A stretch of 37,074 bases of DNA, taken from the NCBI GenBank assembly GCA_024695105.1, contig JAILIV010000002.1, positions 1 to 37,074 on the forward strand, in the 5' to 3' direction. The stretch comes from Bacilli bacterium. GTDB lineage: Bacteria > Bacillota_I > Bacilli_A > RFN20 > CAG-826. A model generated the notes under the pieces. That model was not told the origin of the DNA. It did not search any database and was given only the letters and a program-made list of their open reading frames with translations. The stretch's first letter is position 1. Each line of letters starts with the position of its first letter. A program made the position numbers and the translations under genes. Below are positions 16,820-24,952 of the stretch, one piece after another.

Positions 16820-19669
16820 ATGACAAACACCATGCGTTCCTCTTTGCGTAAGGGAAACAATGCTTTGTGGCGTTGGTTATTTTCCGTTTTCGCCGCGTTT
16901 TGGATGGTTTTGTCCCTCGGGGCATGCGCTGCCCCGTTTAATGGCATTGTCGGGGCGGACATGGAAGTTGCTGGGGCGGCTCGTCGCGATATAGAAGGCA
17001 TCGGACCCGCGTTTTTCCTAACCGTTCCCAATAGCCAAATCGTGGTGAAGTTCAATGACTATGTCAAAGTGGCGGCCACCGCGACATGGACGCTTTCCAC
17101 GGACTTAGAAGGAAATCAACCCATCGCGAGCAAAACGGTTTCGGTCTCCGTGGGGGAGCCTATATCCAACTTGTTCTACATCTATGTCTCTAATGGTGGC
17201 GATCATGAAACCTATCCCGTTTTGGTTCATAGGAACTACATGTTCACGGTTGCTTTTAACACATTGGGGGGTGCCGCTATTTCCCCGACGGAAGTGGAGG
17301 AAGGCCATTATTTGGATCCCAAGACGATTCCGAATCCGAGCAAGAAGGGCTACACCTTTACTGGTTGGGATTATGACTTCGCGAATCTTCCGATTACTAA
17401 GTCGATTGTGGCGACGGCCATCTATGACGCGAACGCCTACCGGATCACCTATCATCATGCCGGCGGCGATGGCCCCACATCGCAGACCGTCTATTTTGAC
17501 CACGAATATAAGCTCGCGACCTCCACTCGTTTGGGCTATTCGCTTGTAGGCTGGTACTACGATGGGAACTTGTTTCCGAACGAAGGCACGTATACCTTGG
17601 ATCAAAACGTCAGCCTCTTTGCCGGGTGGCAGATTATCCATTACTCCATCCAGTATTATCTCAACGGAGGATCTTTCTGCGGCGAGGTCCCGGAAACCTA
17701 CACGGTGGAGGACGCGTTCTATTTGCCCGAGCCCCATCGTGAGGGATACACGTTTAAAGGTTGGTCCATGGCCTCCTCGTTATACGGTTTGAAAGAGGAG
17801 ATATACGTTGAGAAAGGCACGACAGGGCATTTGGTTTTTTACGCTGCTTGGGAAGCCAGGCAAAACCATTTGGACGTGGTGAACATGAACCCGACGCGCG
17901 GGGTATTTACCCTTGAATCCGGGACGGGGTATTCCGACGAAATGATCACCGTTAAGGCTACGCCTAACGCCGGACACGAGTTTACGAAAATCATGGATAG
18001 CGAAGGGAAAACCCTTGTGAAAACCACGGATGAGGATGTTTCGGAAACATTTACCATTTCCGTGGAAAAGCCTGCAGGATGGCAGTATTTGTACCTTTAT
18101 GAATGGAATTCTGCGGGAGCGTATAAATACCCTTGGCCAGGCGAGCGCATCGAACCCGATAGCGATGGGAATTGCCTGATTACCCTTTATCCAAAGCAGT
18201 ATCCTTCCTTTATCTTAAATAACGGTAACGGAACCCAAACCAACGATTTGAAAGTTAGCGATTACCTTTCCTATACCATGTTGCGTATCGAAGGGAAGAA
18301 CGCGGTGGGGTTTGGTCAAAGACCGCAAAAGAGCGGGTGTGAGTTCTCGTTCTTTATGCCCCCGTACGTTTATGGCGTTTATGCGTATTTCACCCCGATT
18401 GAATACCCCATAACCTTCGAGTGCAACGGTGGGTTGTTCAACGATGATCAAGACGTACCTTCTACCTATAACGTGGAGCAATCCATTTCTTTGCCTATCC
18501 CATACTTGCAAGGCTATGAATTTGCGGGTTGGTTGGATGAAGAGAACAACCCTGTGATGCAAATTGAGGTCGGCTCCATGGGGGAACAAAAGTTCTTCGC
18601 CACATGGTCCGCAGCGAAAAACACGCTGACAGTGAAAGCCAATGCCTCGAGCGCTGGAACCGCGACCATCGAAAAAGGGGAAGGCTACACGAATGAGATG
18701 ATCACTGTGGAAGCCCATCCCGAGGATGGCTATGGCTTCTATGGATGGTGGGCAAACAATAGGCGCGTCAGTGTGGAGCGCAGATACACTTTCAAGATGC
18801 CTACCTATGGTCTCGAATTGGCGGCTTGCTTTGCCAAAGAATCAACGGCAGAGCAATATCGTTATGCGACAAAGCCCGTCTATACGGGAATCCATACTTA
18901 TAGTTACGGGCTCTATCCTCAATCGGTGGTGGACGATCCGGAGGTCATCGCGGAACTAGAGACATTGGAACCTTCCGATTTGAACGGTTGGGTGCATCGG
19001 GACGGCGTCTATTACACCAAAGCGACCTCTTTCACGCTTCCAAGTGGGGAATTCGACACCGAACCTAGGTTCTCTAATGGCGAACGAATGGAATACACCA
19101 CCGAGTATTGGTTCCGTTGCGAGCCTCTTGAATGGCGCATTCTGGTGGCTTCCGACTTCTATGGTTATGCCATTGGCATGTGCGAGAAGCAAATCAACGC
19201 CATGCCGTATTCCACTGGCACGAGCAGCAGTTATGACTACGCGAAATCCGATATTCGCAAATGGCTGATTGGCGATTTCTTGAATACCGCGTTTGCATTG
19301 GGCTCAGATAAGTTGCTTGCGCAGACTTGTCTAAACAACAACACGGAGTCTGTCGCGGCTTATCACTCGTACGAATGCGACAGCACGTACGATAAAGCGT
19401 TCCTCCTTTGCGGCAAGGATCTTATCAATAAGAATTACGGCTTTAATGCTTCTCCGGATGAGCCGGACACTCGCCGGGCTTGCGGGCCCAGCGATTATGG
19501 TTTGGCATGCCATGCGACATCGGGTACGTACTATACTCGGTCTGCATTCGGCTATGCCCCCAAAACGGTGTATGGTGTCCGAAAAGACGGCTCGTTATAT
19601 GACGATATTTACGTGAACCGGTTTAACGTTGGCGTGCGCCCCGCAATTCGTTGGGACATCTCTGTTTAA
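16820..19669 (+). CDS. Predicted lipoprotein with InlB B-repeats (Listeria-Bacteroides repeat), a CBM26-like module and a DUF6273-like C-terminal domain
   Basis: Signal/lipobox-like WLFSVFAAFWMVLSLGACAA. B-repeats: KKGYTFTGWDYDF, RLGYSLVGWYYDG, REGYTFKGWS, LQGYEFAGWLDEE. CBM26-like WQYLYLYEWNSAGAYKYPWPGERIEPDSDGNCLITLYPKQYPSFILNNGNGTQTNDL. C-terminus WFRCEPLEWRILV...SDIRKWLIGDFLNTAF...NVGVRPAIRWDIS. Confidence 0.85.
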   Translation: MTNTMRSSLRKGNNALWRWLFSVFAAFWMVLSLGACAAPFNGIVGADMEVAGAARRDIEGIGPAFFLTVPNSQIVVKFNDYVKVAATATWTLSTDLEGNQPIASKTVSVSVGEPISNLFYIYVSNGGDHETYPVLVHRNYMFTVAFNTLGGAAISPTEVEEGHYLDPKTIPNPSKKGYTFTGWDYDFANLPITKSIVATAIYDANAYRITYHHAGGDGPTSQTVYFDHEYKLATSTRLGYSLVGWYYDGNLFPNEGTYTLDQNVSLFAGWQIIHYSIQYYLNGGSFCGEVPETYTVEDAFYLPEPHREGYTFKGWSMASSLYGLKEEIYVEKGTTGHLVFYAAWEARQNHLDVVNMNPTRGVFTLESGTGYSDEMITVKATPNAGHEFTKIMDSEGKTLVKTTDEDVSETFTISVEKPAGWQYLYLYEWNSAGAYKYPWPGERIEPDSDGNCLITLYPKQYPSFILNNGNGTQTNDLKVSDYLSYTMLRIEGKNAVGFGQRPQKSGCEFSFFMPPYVYGVYAYFTPIEYPITFECNGGLFNDDQDVPSTYNVEQSISLPIPYLQGYEFAGWLDEENNPVMQIEVGSMGEQKFFATWSAAKNTLTVKANASSAGTATIEKGEGYTNEMITVEAHPEDGYGFYGWWANNRRVSVERRYTFKMPTYGLELAACFAKESTAEQYRYATKPVYTGIHTYSYGLYPQSVVDDPEVIAELETLEPSDLNGWVHRDGVYYTKATSFTLPSGEFDTEPRFSNGERMEYTTEYWFRCEPLEWRILVASDFYGYAIGMCEKQINAMPYSTGTSSSYDYAKSDIRKWLIGDFLNTAFALGSDKLLAQTCLNNNTESVAAYHSYECDSTYDKAFLLCGKDLINKNYGFNASPDEPDTRRACGPSDYGLACHATSGTYYTRSAFGYAPKTVYGVRKDGSLYDDIYVNRFNVGVRPAIRWDISV

Positions 19670-19707
19670 TCTTAAAATACGCAAATCAACCATTATTTTC
19701 GTTTTAA

Positions 19708-19736
19708 ACGTCGTAAAAAACCGCTTTTTGCGACGT
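19708..19736 (+). terminator. Strong hairpin downstream of the InlB-repeat gene, possible terminator
   Basis: ACGTCGTAAAAA-ACCGC-TTTTTGCGACGT: 12-bp stem with one G-U pair. The U-tract is within the stem rather than after it. Confidence 0.45.
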
Positions 19737-19764
19737 ATGTGAGGATGAATGATGTGATTTGCGC

Positions 19765-19793
19765 TTGCGCACTGACGCGAGGTTGCCTATACT
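19765..19793 (+). promoter_or_regulatory. Sigma70-like promoter for rplS
   Basis: TTGCGC (19765-19770), 17-nt spacer, TATACT (19788-19793). Confidence 0.7.
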
Positions 19794-19797
19794 TTAC

Positions 19798-19889
19798 CCC
19801 GCTCCCTAAACGGGAGATACGCGGGCTCCGCCATCATTCGTCACCGATGTGAACCCGAAGAGAAACCGCATTACCTAGGAGGAACGTTA
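19798..19889 (+). promoter_or_regulatory. Structured 5' leader of rplS, candidate L19 autoregulatory leader
   Basis: Nested hairpin CCCGC-TCCC-TAAAC-GGGA-GATAC-GCGGG at 19798-19825, then ~60 nt and SD AGGAGG before ATG 19890. Confidence 0.4.
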
Positions 19890-20237
19890 ATGAACAGCAA
19901 CCTCGTGAATGAGATCGCCGCGACTCAGCTCCGCAGCGATATCCCTGAATTCTCGTCCGGCGACACCATCAAGGTGTACGTCCGTATCATCGAGAACAAG
20001 AAAGAGCGTAACCAAGTCTTCGAAGGCGTTGTCATCCAGCGCCGTGGCGGCGGGGTCTCCGAGACCTTCACCGTCCGCAAGATCTCTTCCGGAATCGGCG
20101 TTGAGAGGACCTTCCCGATCAACTCGCCTTCCATCGCGAAGATCGAAGTCGTCAAGCGTGGCAAAGTCCGCCGCAACAAGATCACCTATCTCCGCAAGCT
20201 CTCCGGCAAGGCCGCCCGTATCAAATCCCGCGACTAA
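19890..20237 (+). CDS. rplS: 50S ribosomal protein L19
   Basis: [62 protein letters not shown]. Confidence 0.97.
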   Translation: MNSNLVNEIAATQLRSDIPEFSSGDTIKVYVRIIENKKERNQVFEGVVIQRRGGGVSETFTVRKISSGIGVERTFPINSPSIAKIEVVKRGKVRRNKITYLRKLSGKAARIKSRD

Positions 20238-20261
20238 GCAAACCGATTCGACTGTGACGAT

Positions 20262-20286
20262 AAGCCCTGGCAACGGGGCTTTTTTC
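20262..20286 (+). terminator. Rho-independent terminator after rplS
   Basis: AAGCCC-TGGCAACG-GGGCTT followed by TTTTT. Confidence 0.8.
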
Positions 20287-20318
20287 ATGGGATGCCGTAT
20301 AATCAACACATAAATCGC

Positions 20319-21584
20319 ATGGCCCGTATCAAACTTGCCACTTTTGGAAGCTTCTTGTTCGCCTTTGGGCTTTCGCTTTGCTCTTGTGCGAACGGAAACG
20401 GTAGTGCCTCGAACTTCAGCGGAGACGTTTTGGCCAACTATCAAAATTACGATTCCTCCTATTCTCCAGATTCATTCCAGACACACCAAATTGATTCATT
20501 ACGGGGAAGGGATGATTTCATTTTGGGCGCGGACATCTCTTTGTCTTCCGCCATAACGGAAGCTGGGGGAGCCTATTTCGATAAAGAAGGTGTAAGGGAC
20601 CCGATTTGCAAAATCCTTAAAGACGCTGGGTTAAACACCGCGCGCATTCGATTGTTCCACGATTACGCCTCGCCTGATGGGACTCTTTGCGGCAAGCTAG
20701 ACCTTTCGCGAATCATATCGATGGTCCGAGAGGCCAAGCAATATGGGCTGCACGTGTTGCTTGATTTCCACTATTCCGATTCGTGGGCCGACCCCGAAAA
20801 CCAAACGGTTCCTTATGCTTGGAGAAACGATACGTATCAAGGGCTCTTAAACGAGGTTCGCGGTTATACCAAGAGCGTATTGGAAGGAATTCAAAGCGAA
20901 GGCCTTTCCGTAGATTATGTTCAAATCGGGAACGAGATCGATAACGGACTCCTGTTTCCTTTTGGCCAAATCGATTGGGATAGCCGGGAAGAAGGGTATG
21001 ACAAAGTGGCGGAGATCCTTTCCGAAGGAACGAAGGCCACGCGTGAGGTTTTCCCTCAATCCAAAACCATTATCCATACCGCGAACGCCCTTTATCGTTG
21101 GGAATACGGAGAGGATTGGGGCAATAAATCCATGGAGTTTTTCGAGGCTTTGGAAAGCCGGAACGTCGACTACGACATCATCGGCGCTTCTTTTTATACG
21201 TTCGTGGATGAGACTCCGATTTCATTGATTTCCGATGCGATCGACCTTTATGGGGAAAGAATCGGCAAACCCGTCCTTATCATGGAGACTTCCTATGGAT
21301 ATACGCTGGAATGGAACGAATACACCAGCAACGTCTTCCATGAGGAGTGGCGTCGTGATGGATATCCCATTTCCTTCCAAGGGCAGACGAACCTGATTCT
21401 GGATATGGTGGAAGAGGTGGCGAAGGCCAAAGACCATGGAGGCCTTGGCGTTTGCTATTGGGGCGGCGAATGGATCCCGAATAGCGATTCTTCCATGAGA
21501 ACGAGCTGGGCGAACCAAGCCTTATTCACTTATGAGGGAGTGGCCACCCCCACGTTATACGCGTTTGGCCAATGCCGGCCTTAA
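20319..21584 (+). CDS. Glycoside hydrolase family 53 (arabinogalactan endo-beta-1,4-galactanase), predicted lipoprotein
   Basis: Lipobox-like FGLSLCSCANG. GH53 features: FILGADISLSSAITEAGGAYFD, GLNTARIRLFHDY, LLDFHYSDSWADPENQTVPYAW, YVQIGNEIDNGLLFPFG, PVLIMETSYGYTLEW, GGLGVCYWGGEWIP. TATAAT at 20298-20303. Confidence 0.92.
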   Translation: MARIKLATFGSFLFAFGLSLCSCANGNGSASNFSGDVLANYQNYDSSYSPDSFQTHQIDSLRGRDDFILGADISLSSAITEAGGAYFDKEGVRDPICKILKDAGLNTARIRLFHDYASPDGTLCGKLDLSRIISMVREAKQYGLHVLLDFHYSDSWADPENQTVPYAWRNDTYQGLLNEVRGYTKSVLEGIQSEGLSVDYVQIGNEIDNGLLFPFGQIDWDSREEGYDKVAEILSEGTKATREVFPQSKTIIHTANALYRWEYGEDWGNKSMEFFEALESRNVDYDIIGASFYTFVDETPISLISDAIDLYGERIGKPVLIMETSYGYTLEWNEYTSNVFHEEWRRDGYPISFQGQTNLILDMVEEVAKAKDHGGLGVCYWGGEWIPNSDSSMRTSWANQALFTYEGVATPTLYAFGQCRP

Positions 21585-21605
21585 GGTTAGCTATCGCGCA
21601 TTCAT

Positions 21606-21634
21606 TTGCCCTTTAAGGCAAAAACCCCCATAAT
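21606..21634 (+). promoter_or_regulatory. Sigma70-like promoter for lepB
   Basis: TTGCCC (21606-21611), 17-nt spacer, CATAAT (21629-21634), then 7 nt to GTG 21642. Confidence 0.6.
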
Positions 21635-21641
21635 TTGTGCC

Positions 21642-22514
21642 GTGGACGAGCATGCCGAATTCGTCGCGGAAGGAGAACTTCCTCCTCCGCACGAACCCCA
21701 AAAAAAGAAGAAAACCCGTTGGTGGGTTTTGCTCTTGGATGGGCTTTTGGTCGCCGTTTTCGCCATTACCATCGCCGTTTCCGTGAACGTCATTTACCTT
21801 TCCGCAGCGTTCAACCTCCCATTCTTCGTCAACGGGATGTCGATGTATCCGACGCTAAACGCCGACGCAACTGATTCATCCGGTCGGCTTTTGATGTGGG
21901 ATCGGGGAGCCAATATGGTGGGGGACGTCGTTGACTATGGCTATGCGCGGACTGGGGACAAAGACAATTGGCGTGCCTCGGTTTCCCGCATGGATATCGT
22001 CATCACCTATTACCGCGAGGATTTCCAAACGAATGAGTTGGGTGAATTGAAACGCGACGAATCCGGGGCGTTGATGCTCAAAAGCGGGGCGAAGACCAAA
22101 ATCAAACGGGTCATCGGTTTGCCTGGGGAAACCATTTGGTTCCAAGCATCCTATACCGATGGGCCTGACTATAACCGCGCTTGGGGAAAGACCACCATCA
22201 ATCCTGGGGCTCCCGACGAACAAGTCATAACCCCTTTGTACACCCCGGCGGATTATCCTGACGTTCACGGCAAAACCTATAACTATCCGACCGTTTCCAG
22301 AGACCCCGTCGCCCTTGGGGAGGACGAGTATTACGTCATGGGCGATAATCGTGGCAACTCTTCCGACTCCCGCGACAAAGGGCCCGTCACAATGGAAATG
22401 ATCGTGGGGAAGGCCTATTTGATCATCGGCAAACGGGAACTCGACAAAAACCTCGAACCCAAAGACGCGTGGGATTACATCTTCACCCCGTGGAACTATC
22501 GGAGGATCGGCTAA
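21642..22514 (+). CDS. lepB: Type I signal peptidase
   Basis: TM VLLLDGLLVAVFAITIAVSV; FFVNGMSMYPTLN (catalytic Ser); KIKRVIGLPGET (Lys region); YVMGDNRGNSSDSRDKGPV. GTG 21642 preferred over the upstream start. Confidence 0.92.
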   Translation: MDEHAEFVAEGELPPPHEPQKKKKTRWWVLLLDGLLVAVFAITIAVSVNVIYLSAAFNLPFFVNGMSMYPTLNADATDSSGRLLMWDRGANMVGDVVDYGYARTGDKDNWRASVSRMDIVITYYREDFQTNELGELKRDESGALMLKSGAKTKIKRVIGLPGETIWFQASYTDGPDYNRAWGKTTINPGAPDEQVITPLYTPADYPDVHGKTYNYPTVSRDPVALGEDEYYVMGDNRGNSSDSRDKGPVTMEMIVGKAYLIIGKRELDKNLEPKDAWDYIFTPWNYRRIG

Positions 22515-23368
22515 TGGCACAGCAGGGCGTCCATTATTTCCCGGGCCATATGCAAAAGGCCCTTCGGGCGTTAGACAACTACATCAAGGTCATCGACTTG
22601 GTGGTGGAGCTAGTGGATGCACGAGCTCCGCTTTCCAGTCGGAACCCCTTATTGGATGAACTCGCCGGGAACAAGGCGCGCCTTGTCCTTTTGAGCAAGC
22701 AAGACCGGGCCGATGAAGAAGTGACGAAGGAGTGGCTGAATTATTTTAAACAACGTGGCATCGCCGCCGTCGCAGGGGATTTGACCAAAGGGAAGTTCGT
22801 GAACATCCTTTCCGCCGCCTCGGCTCCGTTAATGGCCAAGAAGCGCGAGAAGGAAGCGCGCCTTGGCATGAAGAAGCAGCCGATCCGCACGATGATCATC
22901 GGTATTCCAAACGTCGGCAAGTCGACGTTGATCAATAACCTATGTGGGAAAAAGAAGGTCAACGTTGGGAACAAAGCGGGGGTCACGAAGGCGGAACAAT
23001 GGATTCGTTTGGGAGACGAATTCATCGTCTTGGACACCCCGGGCGTATTGCCGATGAATTACCCAGACGAGGCCATGGCGGTGCGTTTGGCGCTGCTTGG
23101 TTGTATGAAGGAAGAAGTGCTTCCGACCGAGGATTTGGCCTATGCGCTTTTAGGGTATCTACGTGAGGAATATCCTTCCGCTTTGTTGGTTCGTTTTGGC
23201 ATAGAAAACCTGAATTCCCTGCAATCCGATGACGTTTTTCTCACAATTGCGCGTCGACGCCTTCTTCTGGAAGGGTCTGAACCTTCCTTGACGAAGGCAT
23301 GTTACCTTCTTATCAAAGAATTCAAAGACGGGTTGTTGGGGCGCTTTTCCTTGGAACGGCCATGTTAG
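22514..23368 (+). CDS. rbgA: Ribosome biogenesis GTPase RbgA (YlqF)
   Basis: HYFPGHMQKALRAL; circularly permuted GTPase motifs LLSKQDRAD, GIPNVGKSTLINNL, LDTPGVLP. TAATG overlap with lepB. Confidence 0.94.
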   Translation: MAQQGVHYFPGHMQKALRALDNYIKVIDLVVELVDARAPLSSRNPLLDELAGNKARLVLLSKQDRADEEVTKEWLNYFKQRGIAAVAGDLTKGKFVNILSAASAPLMAKKREKEARLGMKKQPIRTMIIGIPNVGKSTLINNLCGKKKVNVGNKAGVTKAEQWIRLGDEFIVLDTPGVLPMNYPDEAMAVRLALLGCMKEEVLPTEDLAYALLGYLREEYPSALLVRFGIENLNSLQSDDVFLTIARRRLLLEGSEPSLTKACYLLIKEFKDGLLGRFSLERPC

Positions 23369-23982
23369 ATTTCGAACGTTCTTTTTATAGTGACGAGGTT
23401 CACTTCATCGTGGGCGTGGACGAGGCTGGGCGTGGCCCTTTGGCGGGGCCGGTGGTGGCTGCCGCGGTCGTGTTTCCACCTGATTACGAAAACGAGTCGA
23501 TCAACGATTCCAAAAAGCTCACCGCGAAGAAGCGGATGGCGTTGTTCGAGGAAATCAAAAGCCACGCCCTTGGATATGGCATCGCCATGGCAAGCGCGCA
23601 GGAAATCGACAAGTACAACATCTACGAGGCCACGAAGATGGCGATGCGTCGGGCCATCGCGATGATTCAGGTTCCTTATGAGCTCATTTTGACCGACGCC
23701 ATGCCTTTTAAGGATTTGCCCGTTCGCGTCGTTCCCGTTATCAAAGGGGACGCGAAGGCGCTAAACATCGCCGCCGCATCTATTCTTGCTAAGGTAACCC
23801 GTGACCTTTACATGGAAGATCTTGAAAAGGAACATCCCGAATTTTCCTTTTCCGTTCACAAAGGATATGGGACCAAAGCCCACATGGCGGAATTAGAGGC
23901 CCACGGCCCCATCGAAGGGGTGCACCGCAAAAGCTTCAAACCCGTCGGCAAATTCTATTGCTGGCAACCGACATTGTTCTAA
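23362..23982 (+). CDS. rnhB: Ribonuclease HII
   Basis: IVGVDEAGRGPLAGPVVAAAVVFP, INDSKKLTAKKR, IKGDAKALNIAAASILAKVTRD, HKGYGTKAH. Confidence 0.96.
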   Translation: MLDFERSFYSDEVHFIVGVDEAGRGPLAGPVVAAAVVFPPDYENESINDSKKLTAKKRMALFEEIKSHALGYGIAMASAQEIDKYNIYEATKMAMRRAIAMIQVPYELILTDAMPFKDLPVRVVPVIKGDAKALNIAAASILAKVTRDLYMEDLEKEHPEFSFSVHKGYGTKAHMAELEAHGPIEGVHRKSFKPVGKFYCWQPTLF

Positions 23983-24039
23983 TTGGATTCCCCATTCGCT
24001 TCTTTCTCGCCTATAAGGGGGTGAAGGAGCGTTTTTCAT

Positions 24040-24834
24040 ATGGACTACACAGCCGGACAAGCCTTGGTGGCCCTTGCCATCCGTCATAAAGGGGATTGGC
24101 ACGCGATATACGAGGCGGTACGCAAACGGGACACCGTCCCTTATGAAGTGGCGATGGAATACTTTCGGAACTTGCCTTGCAAATACGTTTCGATCGCCGA
24201 CGAGGATTATCCCGAATCGATCCGTCAGCATTGCCCTCAAGCCCCATTTGCCTTGTTTTACCAAGGGGACATTCGTTTGTTGCAGGATCCGAGGCGTCTG
24301 CTGACCGTCGTGGGGAGCCGCGCCCCCGGCACCTACGCCTACGATAAGACCAAGGAACTATGCGAAGGCGTGGCGGAGAATGGCTATATCGTGGTCTCTG
24401 GCCTTGCTCGAGGCATCGATACCGCGGCGGCGGAAGCGACCGCGCGGAGAAACGGAAGGGCAGTCGCCTTTCTTGGGAATGGACCGGACTATTATTACCC
24501 TTCCGAAAACAAGGAACTGCAAAAGCTCATCGCCCAGAATGGCTTGGTCGTTTCCGAGTATCCTCCAGGCGTTACTCCTCAGTCCCGCTATTTCCCTGCG
24601 CGGAACCGATTGATGGCCGCCGTTTCGCAGGCGACGTTTTTAGGGGAAGGGAAGCCAAACAGCGGTTCGCTTATCACCGTGGCCTTTGCCTTGGAATTCA
24701 ACCGCGACGTGGGGGCGTTACCGTTCCCTGCGGGCGAGGAGGTCTGCAATAACTTCCTTTTAAAACGTGGGTGCGCCTTGATTGAGACCGTGGACGATCT
24801 ATTGCTGATGCTCGATAACCGAATCATCCCTTGA
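24040..24834 (+). CDS. dprA: DNA-processing protein DprA/Smf
   Basis: TVVGSRAPGTYAYD, VSGLARGIDTAAAEAT, FLGNGPDYYYPSENKEL, SEYPPGVTPQSRYFPARNRLMAAVS, SGSLITVAFALE. Confidence 0.93.
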   Translation: MDYTAGQALVALAIRHKGDWHAIYEAVRKRDTVPYEVAMEYFRNLPCKYVSIADEDYPESIRQHCPQAPFALFYQGDIRLLQDPRRLLTVVGSRAPGTYAYDKTKELCEGVAENGYIVVSGLARGIDTAAAEATARRNGRAVAFLGNGPDYYYPSENKELQKLIAQNGLVVSEYPPGVTPQSRYFPARNRLMAAVSQATFLGEGKPNSGSLITVAFALEFNRDVGALPFPAGEEVCNNFLLKRGCALIETVDDLLLMLDNRIIP

Positions 24835-24858
24835 ACGAAAAAATATTTCGGGGAGCGT

Positions 24859-24880
24859 TATAAATAAAACCTTATTTATA
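24859..24880. repeat. Perfect AT-only inverted repeat in the dprA-topA intergenic region
   Basis: TATAAATAA-AACC-TTATTTATA (9-bp arms, 4-nt spacer). Confidence 0.85.
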
Positions 24881-24906
24881 TATATAGGAAAAAGGAAATG
24901 CCCACT

Positions 24907-24935
24907 TTGACAACCTATTTTGGGGTGTCTATATT
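24907..24935 (+). promoter_or_regulatory. Consensus-like sigma70 promoter for topA
   Basis: TTGACA (24907-24912), 17-nt spacer, TATATT (24930-24935). Confidence 0.85.
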
Positions 24936-24952
24936 CATTGCGAAATCAGCCC

